Made by a program: the position numbers and the translations under genes. The notes beneath the pieces were generated by a model. It had not been told where the DNA came from. It did not search any database and was given only the letters and a program-made list of their open reading frames with translations. A stretch of DNA of 50,793 nt from an uncultured Lachnospiraceae bacterium (lineage in GTDB: Bacteria > Bacillota > Clostridia > Lachnospirales > Lachnospiraceae): the NCBI GenBank assembly GCA_900316165.1, contig ONBW01000018.1, positions 1 to 50,793 of the forward strand, in the 5' to 3' direction. Below, piece by piece: positions 32,314 to 41,463 of the stretch; within the stretch, counting starts at the first letter, position 1; every line of letters begins with the position of its first letter.

Positions 32314-33669
32314 ATGTACATAAAGCTGAAAAAAGGCGAGGGTCGTCTGCTGAAGTCTGGCGGTGCCTGGGTTTTTGATAATGAGATACAGGAAGTATCA
32401 GATGATATAGAGGATGGTGAGCTGGTAGAAGTTCACGACTTCGATGATTTTTTCATGGGATGGGGATTCTACAATTCTGCTTCGAAGATACGAGTCAGGA
32501 TGCTCTGCCGGCATAGGAAAGAGAAGCCGGATGAAGCATTTTTCAGGGAAAGAGTCAGAGCGGCAGTAGAATATAGAAAAAATACTGTCGATATGAACGC
32601 CTGCCGTCTTATTTTTTCAGAGGCGGACTTCTTCCCGGGAATGGTAGTCGACAAGTACAATGATCTGCTGGTGGTCGAGTCGTTGGCGCTCGGAATAGAC
32701 AGGCTGAAGCCGATGATACTTCGCTTGCTGCTTGAAGAATTAAATAATATTGATTTTGATGGCGGCTCAGTTGATGAAAAAAAGAATATCCGCGTTAATG
32801 CTGAGAAAAATGCCGAAGACACTGTAAAAAATACCGGCTTTAAGATCCGTGGTATCTACGAGCGAAGCGACGCTCCTGTCAGAAAAAAAGAGGGTATGAA
32901 GCCGTTTAAGGGGTGGCTCTATACGGCAGAAAAAGGCTTTATCGATGAGCCATTTAACGATATGCTGCGCGAGTGGAATCCGGATGAGGATTACCCTGAA
33001 AGGGCGGAATCTCCATTGACCGAAATTGTGGAGAACGGAGTTCACTATACAGTCGATGTGGAGAATGGGCAGAAGACCGGATTTTTCCTGGATCAGAAGT
33101 ACAACAGGCTTGAGATACAAAAGCTTGCAAAGGGTAAGTCTGTGCTTGACTGCTTTACGCATATGGGAACCTTTGCCTTAAATGCTGCAAGAGGCGGCGC
33201 ATCGGATGTGCTGGGGCTTGATATCTCGGAGCTTGCGGTGCAGCAGGCTGCGGCGAATGCAAAGCTCAATGGCCTTGAAAATACAGCGCGCTTCGAGGTC
33301 GCTGATGTGCTTGATGCTCTGCCTCAGATGAGAAAGGAGGGCAGGCTTTTTGACCTTGTAATTCTCGATCCGCCTGCATTTACGAAGTCGAAAAACACCG
33401 TAAAGCAGGCAGAAAAGGGTTACCGTGAAATCAACCGCGAGGGCATGATGCTTGTAAGAGATGGCGGCTATTTGGCGACCTGCTCCTGCTCACACTTTAT
33501 GGATGAGGAGCTCTTCAAAAAGGTTATTAACCAGGCAGCAGTCTCTGCACACAAGAGGCTGCGCCAGGTAGAGTTTAGGACCCAGTCACCGGATCACCCT
33601 ATACTGTGGGGACTTTATTCCAGCTACTATCTGAAGTTTATAATTTTCCAGGTAGTAAACGAGAAATAA
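32314..33669 (+). CDS. class I SAM-dependent methyltransferase, RlmI-like, with PUA domain
   Basis: About 451 residues, resembling RlmI (m5C methylation of 23S rRNA). ATG 32314 is used because GAGGAG stands five bases ahead. N-terminal PUA domain (KKGEGRLLKSGGAWVFDNEI); central EEHR-like region (FFPGMVVDKYNDLLVVES); the catalytic Rossmann domain with GQKTGFFLDQKYNR, VLDCFTHMGTFALNAARGG (SAM loop), VLGLDIS, VILDPPAFTKSK and ATCSCSHFM carrying the catalytic Cys. An inserted hydrophilic stretch near residues 148-170 (DGGSVDEKKNIRVNAEKNAE) is not family-like. The gene lies between a class A and a class B hairpin array. Confidence 0.9.
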   Translation: MYIKLKKGEGRLLKSGGAWVFDNEIQEVSDDIEDGELVEVHDFDDFFMGWGFYNSASKIRVRMLCRHRKEKPDEAFFRERVRAAVEYRKNTVDMNACRLIFSEADFFPGMVVDKYNDLLVVESLALGIDRLKPMILRLLLEELNNIDFDGGSVDEKKNIRVNAEKNAEDTVKNTGFKIRGIYERSDAPVRKKEGMKPFKGWLYTAEKGFIDEPFNDMLREWNPDEDYPERAESPLTEIVENGVHYTVDVENGQKTGFFLDQKYNRLEIQKLAKGKSVLDCFTHMGTFALNAARGGASDVLGLDISELAVQQAAANAKLNGLENTARFEVADVLDALPQMRKEGRLFDLVILDPPAFTKSKNTVKQAEKGYREINREGMMLVRDGGYLATCSCSHFMDEELFKKVINQAAVSAHKRLRQVEFRTQSPDHPILWGLYSSYYLKFIIFQVVNEK

Positions 33670-33680
33670 AGCATTGAAAT

Positions 33681-33925
33681 TACGGATTGGAATGGAAAAA
33701 CCAGTCTGAGTCCGTAAATGAAACCAGGGAATTACGGACTGAGATGAAAAAACTGATTTGAGTCCGTAAAAGGAACCAGGGAATTACGGACTGAGATGAA
33801 AAAACTAATCTGAGTCCGTAAAAGGAACCAGGGAATTACGGACTGGAATGAAAAAACTGATCTGAGTCCGTAAAAGGAGCTCAAAAATTACGGACTGGAG
33901 ATGAAAAGTTCAACCCAGTCCGTAA
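33681..33925. repeat. hairpin array 2: five class B units, 52-bp period
   Basis: TACGG begins at 33681, 33733, 33785, 33837 and 33889, exactly 52 bp apart. The pattern is TTACGGACTG, a GAATGAAAAAACTGA-like centre, then GAGTCCGTAA. Unit 1 has GGATT in the left arm, a G-U-compatible change. The array fills the gap between the convergent methyltransferase and nitrogenase-like genes. Confidence 0.95.
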
Positions 33926-33937
33926 ATGTAGTCCAAA

Positions 33938-35383
33938 TCAAATTAATTTGTCTGCAAACAGCCTTCCAGACATCGCGAGATGCGGTTCTTCTATCCAGGT
34001 CTGGTGAGATGAGTCGAAGCCAGGGGTTCCGTGGGAATATGCATTCCTGAATAGTGGGTCGCCGTGAATTACGGCGGCTTTTTTCAGTTCTTCTGAAATT
34101 TCTGCTTCGCCACGGGGACAGAGGATTAAAGGATCACTTTTCACGGTTGTGCTGGAAGGAGAACTGGTTAGCTCAGTTGTGCTTGCAGGAGAGTTTGTTG
34201 GCTTCGCAGTAGATACAAGAGAGTCAGTAAGCTCTGTTGTGCAAATCAAAGAAACAGAAGTCTCAGGTGAAGAGAGTTTTAACGCGGCAGCTTCAGAGCC
34301 CATGGTTACAGGCTCACCGACAAAAGCTGTGACAGATGATCTGGATGCGGCTGAATTCACAGAGGATGTCACTGAATTGTTAGAGCCTACTGCATCAGCC
34401 TGCGAAGAAATTTCCGAAGAATTACCTAAATAATCCAGGTAAGAATTCTTCACTTCAAGTGCTTTCAAATCCTTAAAGACTATTGAAGCAAATTCATCTG
34501 AGACAAGTGGATTTCCTATCACATATGGGATTCCAAGGTGCTCATAAAGGAACTGCGCAGCCTTGAGTCCGAGAGATGATAGCACGAGAGAGACGTCAGC
34601 AGAAGCTGCGGCTTTTACGTCTGAAAAGTTCACAGGATGTGCGGCTGTGCCCCTGCCCCAGTTGGCAGCAATTGAAAAACCTGCATTTTCGAGGATATCA
34701 TAGAGACTGTCAACCTGCTTATCGCTGGGATATTCGAAAGGAGACAATCCTAGAAGATTTACAGAAAGCCTGGTATCTTCCTGACAAGAATTATCAATAA
34801 TCATTTCATGAGAAATTGCTGCATTGGTCTTCTGGTTTCCGGAATTAGAAGAATTAAGAATTGAACTATAAGAATATTTCTGGATTCCTGGATTTTTCAG
34901 CTCAGTCCCGTCCCCATCCAAAAATTTCTCCGCTATCGCCAGAAACGCGTTTGCTCCGCCAACTGTATAGTCATGCATCGCGTTTGTCTGGATATAGAAA
35001 GCTGGAATTCCGGTTTTTTCTTCAAGAATATGGCAGATAGCTGTGAAATCCGTGCCAATTATATCCGGGACCGGTGAGTTGCAGACTGCAATAAACTTCG
35101 GCTTTTTCGAAAGAGCAGCAACCGCGTCGCAGGTGTCGTCGATAAGCCTCTGATCATTTCCATGGATGGCATCGCTTTCACGTAGTCCAGAAATGTAGAT
35201 CGCGCTCTCGCGCTTAGTCCACCTCAGCTCATCGAAAGTGTTATAGGTCGAGTTGCAGCCACTCGGGTCGTGAATCACTGTGATTCCACCGAATTCATAG
35301 AGAGCTGACGCTGCTCCGGACACGTCTCCGGAATACACCGGAATATGAGTAAATATCTGTTTTTTAATTCGCATTTTATCCAT
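33938..35383 (-). CDS. nitrogenase component 1-like protein, NifK-like module
   Basis: A 481-residue protein. Domain 1: FTHIPVYSGDVSGAASALYEFGG, VIHDPSGCNSTYNTFDELRW, FIAVCNSPVPDIIGTDF and AFYIQTNAMHDYTVGGANAF; Cys near residues 43 and 100 are candidate cluster ligands. It aligns with module 2 of the fusion protein at 10958. Domain 2: SVNLLGLSPFEYP (about 205) and SLVLSSLGLKAAQFLYEHLGIPYVIGNPL. Residues about 325-415 are a Ser/Thr/Val-rich low-complexity insert with repeats such as TTELTDSLVST and TTELTSSPSST. The C-terminal part (GDPLFRNAYSHGTPGFD) resumes ordered sequence. Possibly the partner of the NifD-like protein at 17946 although 14 kb away. No strong ribosome site. Confidence 0.8.
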   Translation of the reverse strand: MDKMRIKKQIFTHIPVYSGDVSGAASALYEFGGITVIHDPSGCNSTYNTFDELRWTKRESAIYISGLRESDAIHGNDQRLIDDTCDAVAALSKKPKFIAVCNSPVPDIIGTDFTAICHILEEKTGIPAFYIQTNAMHDYTVGGANAFLAIAEKFLDGDGTELKNPGIQKYSYSSILNSSNSGNQKTNAAISHEMIIDNSCQEDTRLSVNLLGLSPFEYPSDKQVDSLYDILENAGFSIAANWGRGTAAHPVNFSDVKAAASADVSLVLSSLGLKAAQFLYEHLGIPYVIGNPLVSDEFASIVFKDLKALEVKNSYLDYLGNSSEISSQADAVGSNNSVTSSVNSAASRSSVTAFVGEPVTMGSEAAALKLSSPETSVSLICTTELTDSLVSTAKPTNSPASTTELTSSPSSTTVKSDPLILCPRGEAEISEELKKAAVIHGDPLFRNAYSHGTPGFDSSHQTWIEEPHLAMSGRLFADKLI

Positions 35384-35481
35384 GGAAAAATTCTAACACA
35401 TAGTGTAAAATAGATAAAGTGAAAAATTAGTTAGTGAATAGTAATAAAAATTAATCGTTAATTTTTCCCAGGAGAAAAGAT

Positions 35482-36171
35482 ATGAAAATACTTATAGTTG
35501 AAGACGAATTCGCACTTGCAGATGCTTTAAGGGACAGACTTCTGCAGGAGAAGTACGAGGTCGACATCGCTAATGACGGCACCACAGGCTGTGAGAGGTG
35601 TATGACAGGCGCATATGACATAATAATCATGGATGGAATGCTCCCAGGAAAGGACGGCATAGAGATCATCTATGAGATGAGAAAGGCTGGAGTGACGACT
35701 CCGGTGCTTATGCTTACTGCGAGATCAGACCTTATGGATAAGCTCAAGGGCCTTGACGCCGGAGCAGATGATTACATGACAAAGCCGTTCGAGGTGGAGG
35801 AGCTTCTTGCCAGACTGCGTGTGCTTATCAGACGTAATTACGGCAGAGAGGAAAATGTCCTGACGGTCGGTAATCTCCGTCTTGACAGGAAAAACGCCTC
35901 ACTTGTGAATGTTGATGATAATCAGACTATATCGCTGGCCGGAAAGGAACTGAAGATCCTCGAATATTTTATGGATAATCCGGGGCAGGCGCTTACCAGA
36001 GAGCAGATATCGGAAAGAATATGGGGACACGAGGACAATGTCGAGTATAACAACGTCGAGGTCTATGTGTCGTTTATCAGAAGGAAGCTCAAATTCCTGA
36101 AGGCAAATGTAAAAATTCGTGCAGTCCGCGGCGTAGGCTACAGACTTGATGTGGAAGAGACAGCCTCATGA
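35482..36171 (+). CDS. OmpR-family response regulator
   Basis: A 229-residue regulator: receiver domain (KILIVEDEFALADALRD; phospho-acceptor Asp in IIIMDGMLPGKDG near 51; conserved Lys in MTKPFEVEELLARL near 101) plus winged helix (KELKILEYFMDNPGQALTREQISERIWG, VEVYVSFIRRKLKFL, IRAVRGVGYRLD). AGGAG precedes ATG. It overlaps the kinase gene by four bases, so the pair is one operon. Target genes unknown; the divergent nitrogenase-like gene is a candidate by position only. Confidence 0.95.
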   Translation: MKILIVEDEFALADALRDRLLQEKYEVDIANDGTTGCERCMTGAYDIIIMDGMLPGKDGIEIIYEMRKAGVTTPVLMLTARSDLMDKLKGLDAGADDYMTKPFEVEELLARLRVLIRRNYGREENVLTVGNLRLDRKNASLVNVDDNQTISLAGKELKILEYFMDNPGQALTREQISERIWGHEDNVEYNNVEVYVSFIRRKLKFLKANVKIRAVRGVGYRLDVEETAS

Positions 36172-37481
36172 TTAAGAAATTACAGCACAGAATCGAACTG
36201 ATACTTTCACTTACTATTGTAGGCATAATCATAGTTGTCCTTGTATTTTCGATGCTTGCCCAGTTCAATGAGAACACGTCATCACTTGAAAAGCAGCTTA
36301 GGAGAGCAGAGGATGCTGCTTACGATTCGTACTATGAGAGCATCCTCGATAACAGGATTCAGAAGTCTGGAGATACAGACAACACCACTAAAGCCAAAAC
36401 TGACGCCTGCCCCGATTCACCTTCTTATGCGGTTTTTATTGAAACTGATGGAGAGTCAACTGATGGAGCCATGCTTTCGGATGAAGCGTCAGGAGATGCA
36501 GGGGATGTAACAGTCGAGAACAACGAGGATGGCATCGCCTACGTTCAGAATGGCAATGCCGATAAGGACGACGTAGCAGCATTAGCCAGACAGATGAAGG
36601 AAACCGGGAATGATTCCGGAGAATACTCTATCTATATGTATGATATCCGTGATGTCGAGGATATGAAGCAGATCACATTTATCGATACTACGGAAGAAAG
36701 GCGCAGGCTGATACCTATTTATGTATTGACTGCAATAATTGGTGCAGCAGCAATTGCAGCAGCTGTGATCATCAGTATCCTTTTGTCCAGATATCTGGTT
36801 AAGCCTATCGCTGAGAACATAAAGAAGCAGAAGCAGTTTATAGCGGACGCGTCGCATGAGCTGAAGACTCCTCTCGCTGTAGTCGATGTAAATATCGACA
36901 TGGCACGAAGTACAAAAGACAACGATAAGTACTTAGGCTATATAAAGGGTGAGACGAAAAAAATGAACCGTCTTATCCAGGAACTTCTTACCCTCGAATC
37001 GGTCGAGGATGCTGAGACCACGGAAAAAGGCTGGGAGCATTTTAATCTCTCAGATACCATTGAGGGTGTCATACTTCCGTTTGAGGCAGTTGCATTTGAA
37101 AAAGGAGTCACGATTGACCAGCAGATCGATGAGAACATAAACTTTTATGGAGACCCGGTTGACATCAGCAGGATGGCAGAGACTCTTATCGAGAATGCGA
37201 TAAATCATTCGGATGCAAATGCCAAGGTAGATGTAAGCCTTACACATACGAAGAATCATATCAGATTCAAAGTAGGTAACCATGGAGAGACTATAGATCC
37301 TGAGTCACAGAAGCATCTGTTTGAGAGATTCTACAGAGTCGATAAGGCCCGTAACAGAAAAGAAGGACACTTCGGCCTGGGACTTGCGATAGCCAAGGCT
37401 ACAACTGACAGATATGGCGGCACGATCTCAGTTTCAAGCGAAAACGGATATACAGTTTTTACGGTAAGTTTCAGAGAATAA
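36168..37481 (+). CDS. membrane sensor histidine kinase
   Basis: A 437-residue kinase. TM1 (LILSLTIVGIIIVVLVFSML) and TM2 (YVLTAIIGAAAIAAAVIISILL, about 183-205) enclose a ~150-residue extracellular, very acidic Asp/Glu-rich sensor region with no family I recognise. The cytoplasmic part has the H-box FIADASHELKTPLAV (His near 228), N-box LIENAINHSD, and G-box HFGLGLAIAKATTDRYGG. Coupled to the response regulator by an ATGA overlap. The acidic sensor loop might bind cations or cationic peptides (inference). Confidence 0.94.
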   Translation: MIKKLQHRIELILSLTIVGIIIVVLVFSMLAQFNENTSSLEKQLRRAEDAAYDSYYESILDNRIQKSGDTDNTTKAKTDACPDSPSYAVFIETDGESTDGAMLSDEASGDAGDVTVENNEDGIAYVQNGNADKDDVAALARQMKETGNDSGEYSIYMYDIRDVEDMKQITFIDTTEERRRLIPIYVLTAIIGAAAIAAAVIISILLSRYLVKPIAENIKKQKQFIADASHELKTPLAVVDVNIDMARSTKDNDKYLGYIKGETKKMNRLIQELLTLESVEDAETTEKGWEHFNLSDTIEGVILPFEAVAFEKGVTIDQQIDENINFYGDPVDISRMAETLIENAINHSDANAKVDVSLTHTKNHIRFKVGNHGETIDPESQKHLFERFYRVDKARNRKEGHFGLGLAIAKATTDRYGGTISVSSENGYTVFTVSFRE

Positions 37482-37510
37482 GGCGGTTAGATAAAACTTT
37501 TATTAAACTT

Positions 37511-37539
37511 GTGACAGCAGACTTATTGCGTGTTATAAT
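37511..37539 (+). promoter_or_regulatory. promoter of the EAL-domain gene
   Basis: GTGACA (37511-37516), 17 bases, TATAAT (37534-37539), with a 53-base leader to the ATG containing the short repeat CAGGAGATTTTTCCTG, a possible small hairpin. Confidence 0.7.
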
Positions 37540-37592
37540 TAATCGGACAGGAGATTTTTCCTGCCCGATTTTCAGAGTGAGGAGAAACAGGT

Positions 37593-39473
37593 ATGAATAT
37601 TGCTACTCAGTTATGTGGACTGGCAATATTGATTGTCATTTTGGTTTTCTATTTCAGACAGCAGAAGGTTGATCTGAAGAGCAGTAAAATCTTTAAAGAT
37701 GCGCTTTTGGCTGATTTAGGTTGCCTCACACTCGATATTGCATCTATTTTTGGCATTATTTATTGTGAAAAAGGGGTAAGCCCTGTCATAACAGAGATAC
37801 TGTGTAAGCTTTACCTGATGTCTCTTGTCTTCATGACCTACATCTGTTTCGCCTATGTCGTATCCGAGATGCCGGTTACGGAAAAAGGCGGGCATAAAAT
37901 CGAAAGAGCAGCTCTTATTCTGTACATTATTGCAGACATCATCATTGCTGTTGTTCCAATTTACTATACGACAAACGGCAGGCTGACTTATTCATATGGA
38001 CCATCATGTCAGGCAGCGTATATTTTTGCCCCGTTCTATATCATCGTGACCTTTCTGATGGTGTTATTCTATCGGAAAAAAATATCCTCTACTTTTTTTA
38101 TTACGATTACAGTAGCTATGGCTCTGGAGTGTGGCACGGCGGTCATTCAGTTTTTAGATCCAGAAATTCTTCTCGTAGGATTTGGCGCAGCTTTAGGTCT
38201 GATAGTCATCTATCTCGAAATCGAGAATCCAATGATTCAGACAGACAGGCTGTCTGGACTTTTTAACCTCTCTACTTTCCAGATGTATATCGAGGATTTT
38301 TACAAGAAGGATCTGCCATATTCATATATATTTGTAAGACTTGTGTATGACATTGCTTCACCGGTAGATAAGAGTGACGTTATTATGAGAAAGACAGCTG
38401 ATTATCTGGCATCCTTCAAGCATGCAAAGACCTTTTATATAGGACAGTCGGGATATGTCATGGTATTTCGTGATCCTACCAAGGCGGCAGAGGCTGCCGG
38501 TGAGATAAATCCTGAGCTGATAAAGGCCTGCTATGATAATGGAAATGCTTTTCTTGAGGTTCTTGAAACCCGTGGGCGTAAGGCAGCGAATGTTGGCGAA
38601 ATGCAGGAGATTTTAGGACAAGTCTCAGCTAATGGTGAGTATTCTGATAACAATATAATCATTATGACTGATGATATGTATGAGAGATTCAGACAGGAAA
38701 GACGCATTACTGCAGAAATAGACAAGGCTCTCGATGAGGACAGGGTAGAAGCGTTTTTCCAGCCTATTTATTCGTTTAAAGACAATGCTTTCACAGGTGC
38801 GGAGGCACTCGTCAGGATCAGAAAAGAGGACGGCTCTATTATGCCGCCTGGCATGTTCATTCCGGTGGCTGAAAAGACAGGCCAGGTCAAAACAATCGGT
38901 GACAGAATGTTTGAGAAGACGCTTGACATTATAAAAAATGGCGGCGTCCGTGAACTTGGCGTTCATTTTATCGATATAAATCTTTCGGTGTTGCAGTGCG
39001 AGGATAAGACTCTTTCAGACAGATATCTGTCGCAGATGAAAGAAGCAGGCGTTCCACCTGAGATGTTCTGCTTTGAGATCACTGAGACTGCGATGATCGT
39101 AAACCGTGAGATGCTTCTGAATAATCTCAATGCCTTCAGGGCAGCAGGCTGCAGCTGTTCACTCGATGATTTTGGAAATGGAGAGAGTAACCTTAACTAC
39201 GTCGTCGACATGCCGATTAACTTCATCAAGGCTGACCGTTCTATGGTTACGAAGTATACGATCTCGAGCCGCGTCGGACTTATAATGGATTCGATGATTC
39301 ATATGGCAAAGGGCCTTTCGCTGAAGGTCGTGGCTGAAGGAGTCGAGACGGACAGAGATATGGAAGCCATGAAGAGCCTTGATATCGACTACATCCAGGG
39401 TTACTATTTCAGTAAGCCGCTTCCTAAGAATGAATATATCAAATTCCTGATGAAAAACAGAAAACCAGCATAA
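37593..39473 (+). CDS. membrane-bound EAL-domain cyclic-di-GMP phosphodiesterase
   Basis: A 626-residue protein. The first ~220 residues hold seven or eight hydrophobic spans (a 7TM-type sensor region). Residues about 225-370 are a GGDEF-like domain without the GGDEF motif, so no cyclase activity is expected. The EAL domain (380-620) keeps the catalytic set: FTGAEALVRI near 402, FIDINLSVLQ, CFEITETAMI, SLDDFGNGESNLNYV near 524, NFIKADRSMV and VVAEGVET. Likely hydrolyses c-di-GMP in response to a membrane signal. Own promoter and terminator. Confidence 0.92.
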   Translation: MNIATQLCGLAILIVILVFYFRQQKVDLKSSKIFKDALLADLGCLTLDIASIFGIIYCEKGVSPVITEILCKLYLMSLVFMTYICFAYVVSEMPVTEKGGHKIERAALILYIIADIIIAVVPIYYTTNGRLTYSYGPSCQAAYIFAPFYIIVTFLMVLFYRKKISSTFFITITVAMALECGTAVIQFLDPEILLVGFGAALGLIVIYLEIENPMIQTDRLSGLFNLSTFQMYIEDFYKKDLPYSYIFVRLVYDIASPVDKSDVIMRKTADYLASFKHAKTFYIGQSGYVMVFRDPTKAAEAAGEINPELIKACYDNGNAFLEVLETRGRKAANVGEMQEILGQVSANGEYSDNNIIIMTDDMYERFRQERRITAEIDKALDEDRVEAFFQPIYSFKDNAFTGAEALVRIRKEDGSIMPPGMFIPVAEKTGQVKTIGDRMFEKTLDIIKNGGVRELGVHFIDINLSVLQCEDKTLSDRYLSQMKEAGVPPEMFCFEITETAMIVNREMLLNNLNAFRAAGCSCSLDDFGNGESNLNYVVDMPINFIKADRSMVTKYTISSRVGLIMDSMIHMAKGLSLKVVAEGVETDRDMEAMKSLDIDYIQGYYFSKPLPKNEYIKFLMKNRKPA

Positions 39474-39477
39474 AGAA

Positions 39478-39503
39478 ACCGTCTGCGAAAAGCAGGCGGT
39501 TTT
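39478..39503 (+). terminator. terminator of the EAL-domain gene
   Basis: AACCGTCTGC and GCAGGCGGTT (one G-T pair) form the stem, loop GAAAA, followed by TTTTT. Confidence 0.88.
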
Positions 39504-39530
39504 TAAGTGCGGTGAAAAAAGGCAGATTTT

Positions 39531-41402
39531 TTATCGAATCATCTCTCTTGAAAAAGTAGACGCTGCCTGCTTGAATGTGAAGATGTACAGCCGTTTCTTT
39601 GCCCTGGTCGCACCCACATAAAAAATTCGTCTTTCTTCCTCATACTGCTCCTGTTCTGGCGTCACGTCGTTCGGATCCTTTATGCGCGCCGGCGGATTGG
39701 TGGCTTTTGGGAAAACTCCGTCCATCACATCGATCATGTAGACATTGTCGTACTCTAATCCCTTGCTTGAGTGAATGGTCGAGAGAATCAGAGGCACACG
39801 GGAGTCGTTTTCTTTTTCAGCAATTGTCTTGTTTAAAAAATCAAGCCTCTTCAAAAATCCCTGCAGGTCTGGAGTGTCTTCGGATATTTTTTTCAGGGCA
39901 AAAAGCTTCCGCGTATCCATCTGCGAGCGTTCGAGGTAATCGAGGTACCCCATCGTGTAGAGGATGTAGATGAGTCCGTCTTTGCCGGACATTTTTTTCA
40001 GGAGGCGGAAGTCGGAGTCGAGGTTTTCTATCGTTTCACGCTGTCGCCGTTTAAGAAGTGAGCTGTTCATCGCGGCGTCAAAAACCGAGACTCCGCTGGC
40101 TTCGCTAACACCACAGAAGGCAAGTGCATCCTGTTTTTTGATGTATGTCCTGACCTTGTAGTAGATGTTCATGAAGGCTTTGGTATCGCACAGGTCATAC
40201 GCGAAATGTATGATGTCTGTTAAGTCCTTTACGATTCTGCTCGTGAAAAAATTAAGCTCCGATTTTCTGATGCGATAAGGGATGCTGTGCTTTTCCAAAA
40301 GGTCTATAAACGGGATAATGCTCTCGTTGTCGCGGTATAGGATTGCAGTCTCTTCAGTAACTGAGGAAGCTGCCTTTAATAGATAAGTGAGCTGCGCGCC
40401 GCGGGTATAGACCTCTATCTGCTTTACCGGAACCTTTGCCGGGCGGCTTGGGATGAAGTGCTTTTTGTGGCGGAGGACATTGTGATTTATGACCTTTTCG
40501 CAGGCCTTAACGATGTGCGCGTCGCTGCGGAAATTGGTCTCCATCAGAAGCACCTTCGCGCCGTCGTGTATTTTTTGAAAAGACATAAGTGCCTCAGGGT
40601 ATGCGCCGCGGAAACCGTAGATGCTCTGGTCCTCATCGCCGACCATAAAGAGGTTGTCGGTGGTCTCTGTCTTTGCAATCATCGAGATGATCACGTGCTG
40701 GATTTTCGACGTGTCCTGCGCCTCATCGACAAGGACGTATTTGAATTTTTCCTGCATGTGCTCTAGGACGCGCGGGTCGCTTCGAAGCATTACGAGGGCG
40801 TAGACAAGCTGGTCGTCGTAGTCCATCAGGTGCTGCTGCCGCATAAAGGCCTTGTAACCCCTGTAAATGCCTGCGATATCGTAATCGAAGTCGTCATTGA
40901 GGGCATCGATTTCTTTTTCGGAGAGCATCATATTTTTTATAAAAGTAATCTGCGTGCGGATGTCCTGCAGGTCGGATTCTGTCGCATAGCCGCCTGAGGT
41001 TTTTGTGTAGGCCTGGCTTAAAAAAGCCGCCTGCTTCGGAGAGTAATCCGAGAATTTGAAGACTGTGTTTCCAGTCACTCCTGCATACCAGTGGATTATC
41101 TGGTGGCAGATTGAATTTATCGTGGAAAAATGAACGCGCCCGCCAAGCTCCTCTCCGAATTTCGATGCGAACCGCTTTTCCATGTCGTGGGCGGCTGCTA
41201 CTGTGTAAGTCAGCACAAGGATGCTCTCAGGCTTTATGCCGCAGCCGTGGATCATCCAGCCGATGCGCGTCACGAGTACTGTGGTCTTTCCACTTCCGGG
41301 TACACTAAGAAGCAGTACCGGCCCTTCAACTGCCTGTACTGCTTCTTCCTGCTGCGAGGTGAGATTTATGTGAAACTGTTTCTTGAAATCGTTAAAATTC
41401 AT
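39531..41402 (-). CDS. UvrD/Rep/PcrA-family ATP-dependent DNA helicase
   Basis: A 623-residue SF1A helicase. Motifs in order: LTSQQEEAVQ (Q), LLSVPGSGKTTVLVTRI (Walker A), YVLVDEAQDTSKIQ (Walker B), MVGDEDQSIYGFRGA (III), LMETNFRSD (IV), STIHSSKGLEYDNVYMIDV (V) and FYVGATRAKKRLYIF (VI). About 100 residues shorter than PcrA, lacking the C-terminal extension, so a UvrD-like accessory helicase in repair or replication restart. Downstream of, and co-directional with, the metalloprotease-like gene. Confidence 0.93.
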   Translation of the reverse strand: MNFNDFKKQFHINLTSQQEEAVQAVEGPVLLLSVPGSGKTTVLVTRIGWMIHGCGIKPESILVLTYTVAAAHDMEKRFASKFGEELGGRVHFSTINSICHQIIHWYAGVTGNTVFKFSDYSPKQAAFLSQAYTKTSGGYATESDLQDIRTQITFIKNMMLSEKEIDALNDDFDYDIAGIYRGYKAFMRQQHLMDYDDQLVYALVMLRSDPRVLEHMQEKFKYVLVDEAQDTSKIQHVIISMIAKTETTDNLFMVGDEDQSIYGFRGAYPEALMSFQKIHDGAKVLLMETNFRSDAHIVKACEKVINHNVLRHKKHFIPSRPAKVPVKQIEVYTRGAQLTYLLKAASSVTEETAILYRDNESIIPFIDLLEKHSIPYRIRKSELNFFTSRIVKDLTDIIHFAYDLCDTKAFMNIYYKVRTYIKKQDALAFCGVSEASGVSVFDAAMNSSLLKRRQRETIENLDSDFRLLKKMSGKDGLIYILYTMGYLDYLERSQMDTRKLFALKKISEDTPDLQGFLKRLDFLNKTIAEKENDSRVPLILSTIHSSKGLEYDNVYMIDVMDGVFPKATNPPARIKDPNDVTPEQEQYEEERRIFYVGATRAKKRLYIFTFKQAASTFSREMIR

Positions 41403-41463
41403 GAATTATGCTGGGGCGATATACACGCTTTTCTGCTGCGTGATGTCAGTTGATTGATTAGTG

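Noticed and set aside
34149-34433. A Val/Glu-rich plus-strand frame opposite the NifK-like gene
   Set aside because: It is the complement of that protein's Ser/Thr low-complexity insert.
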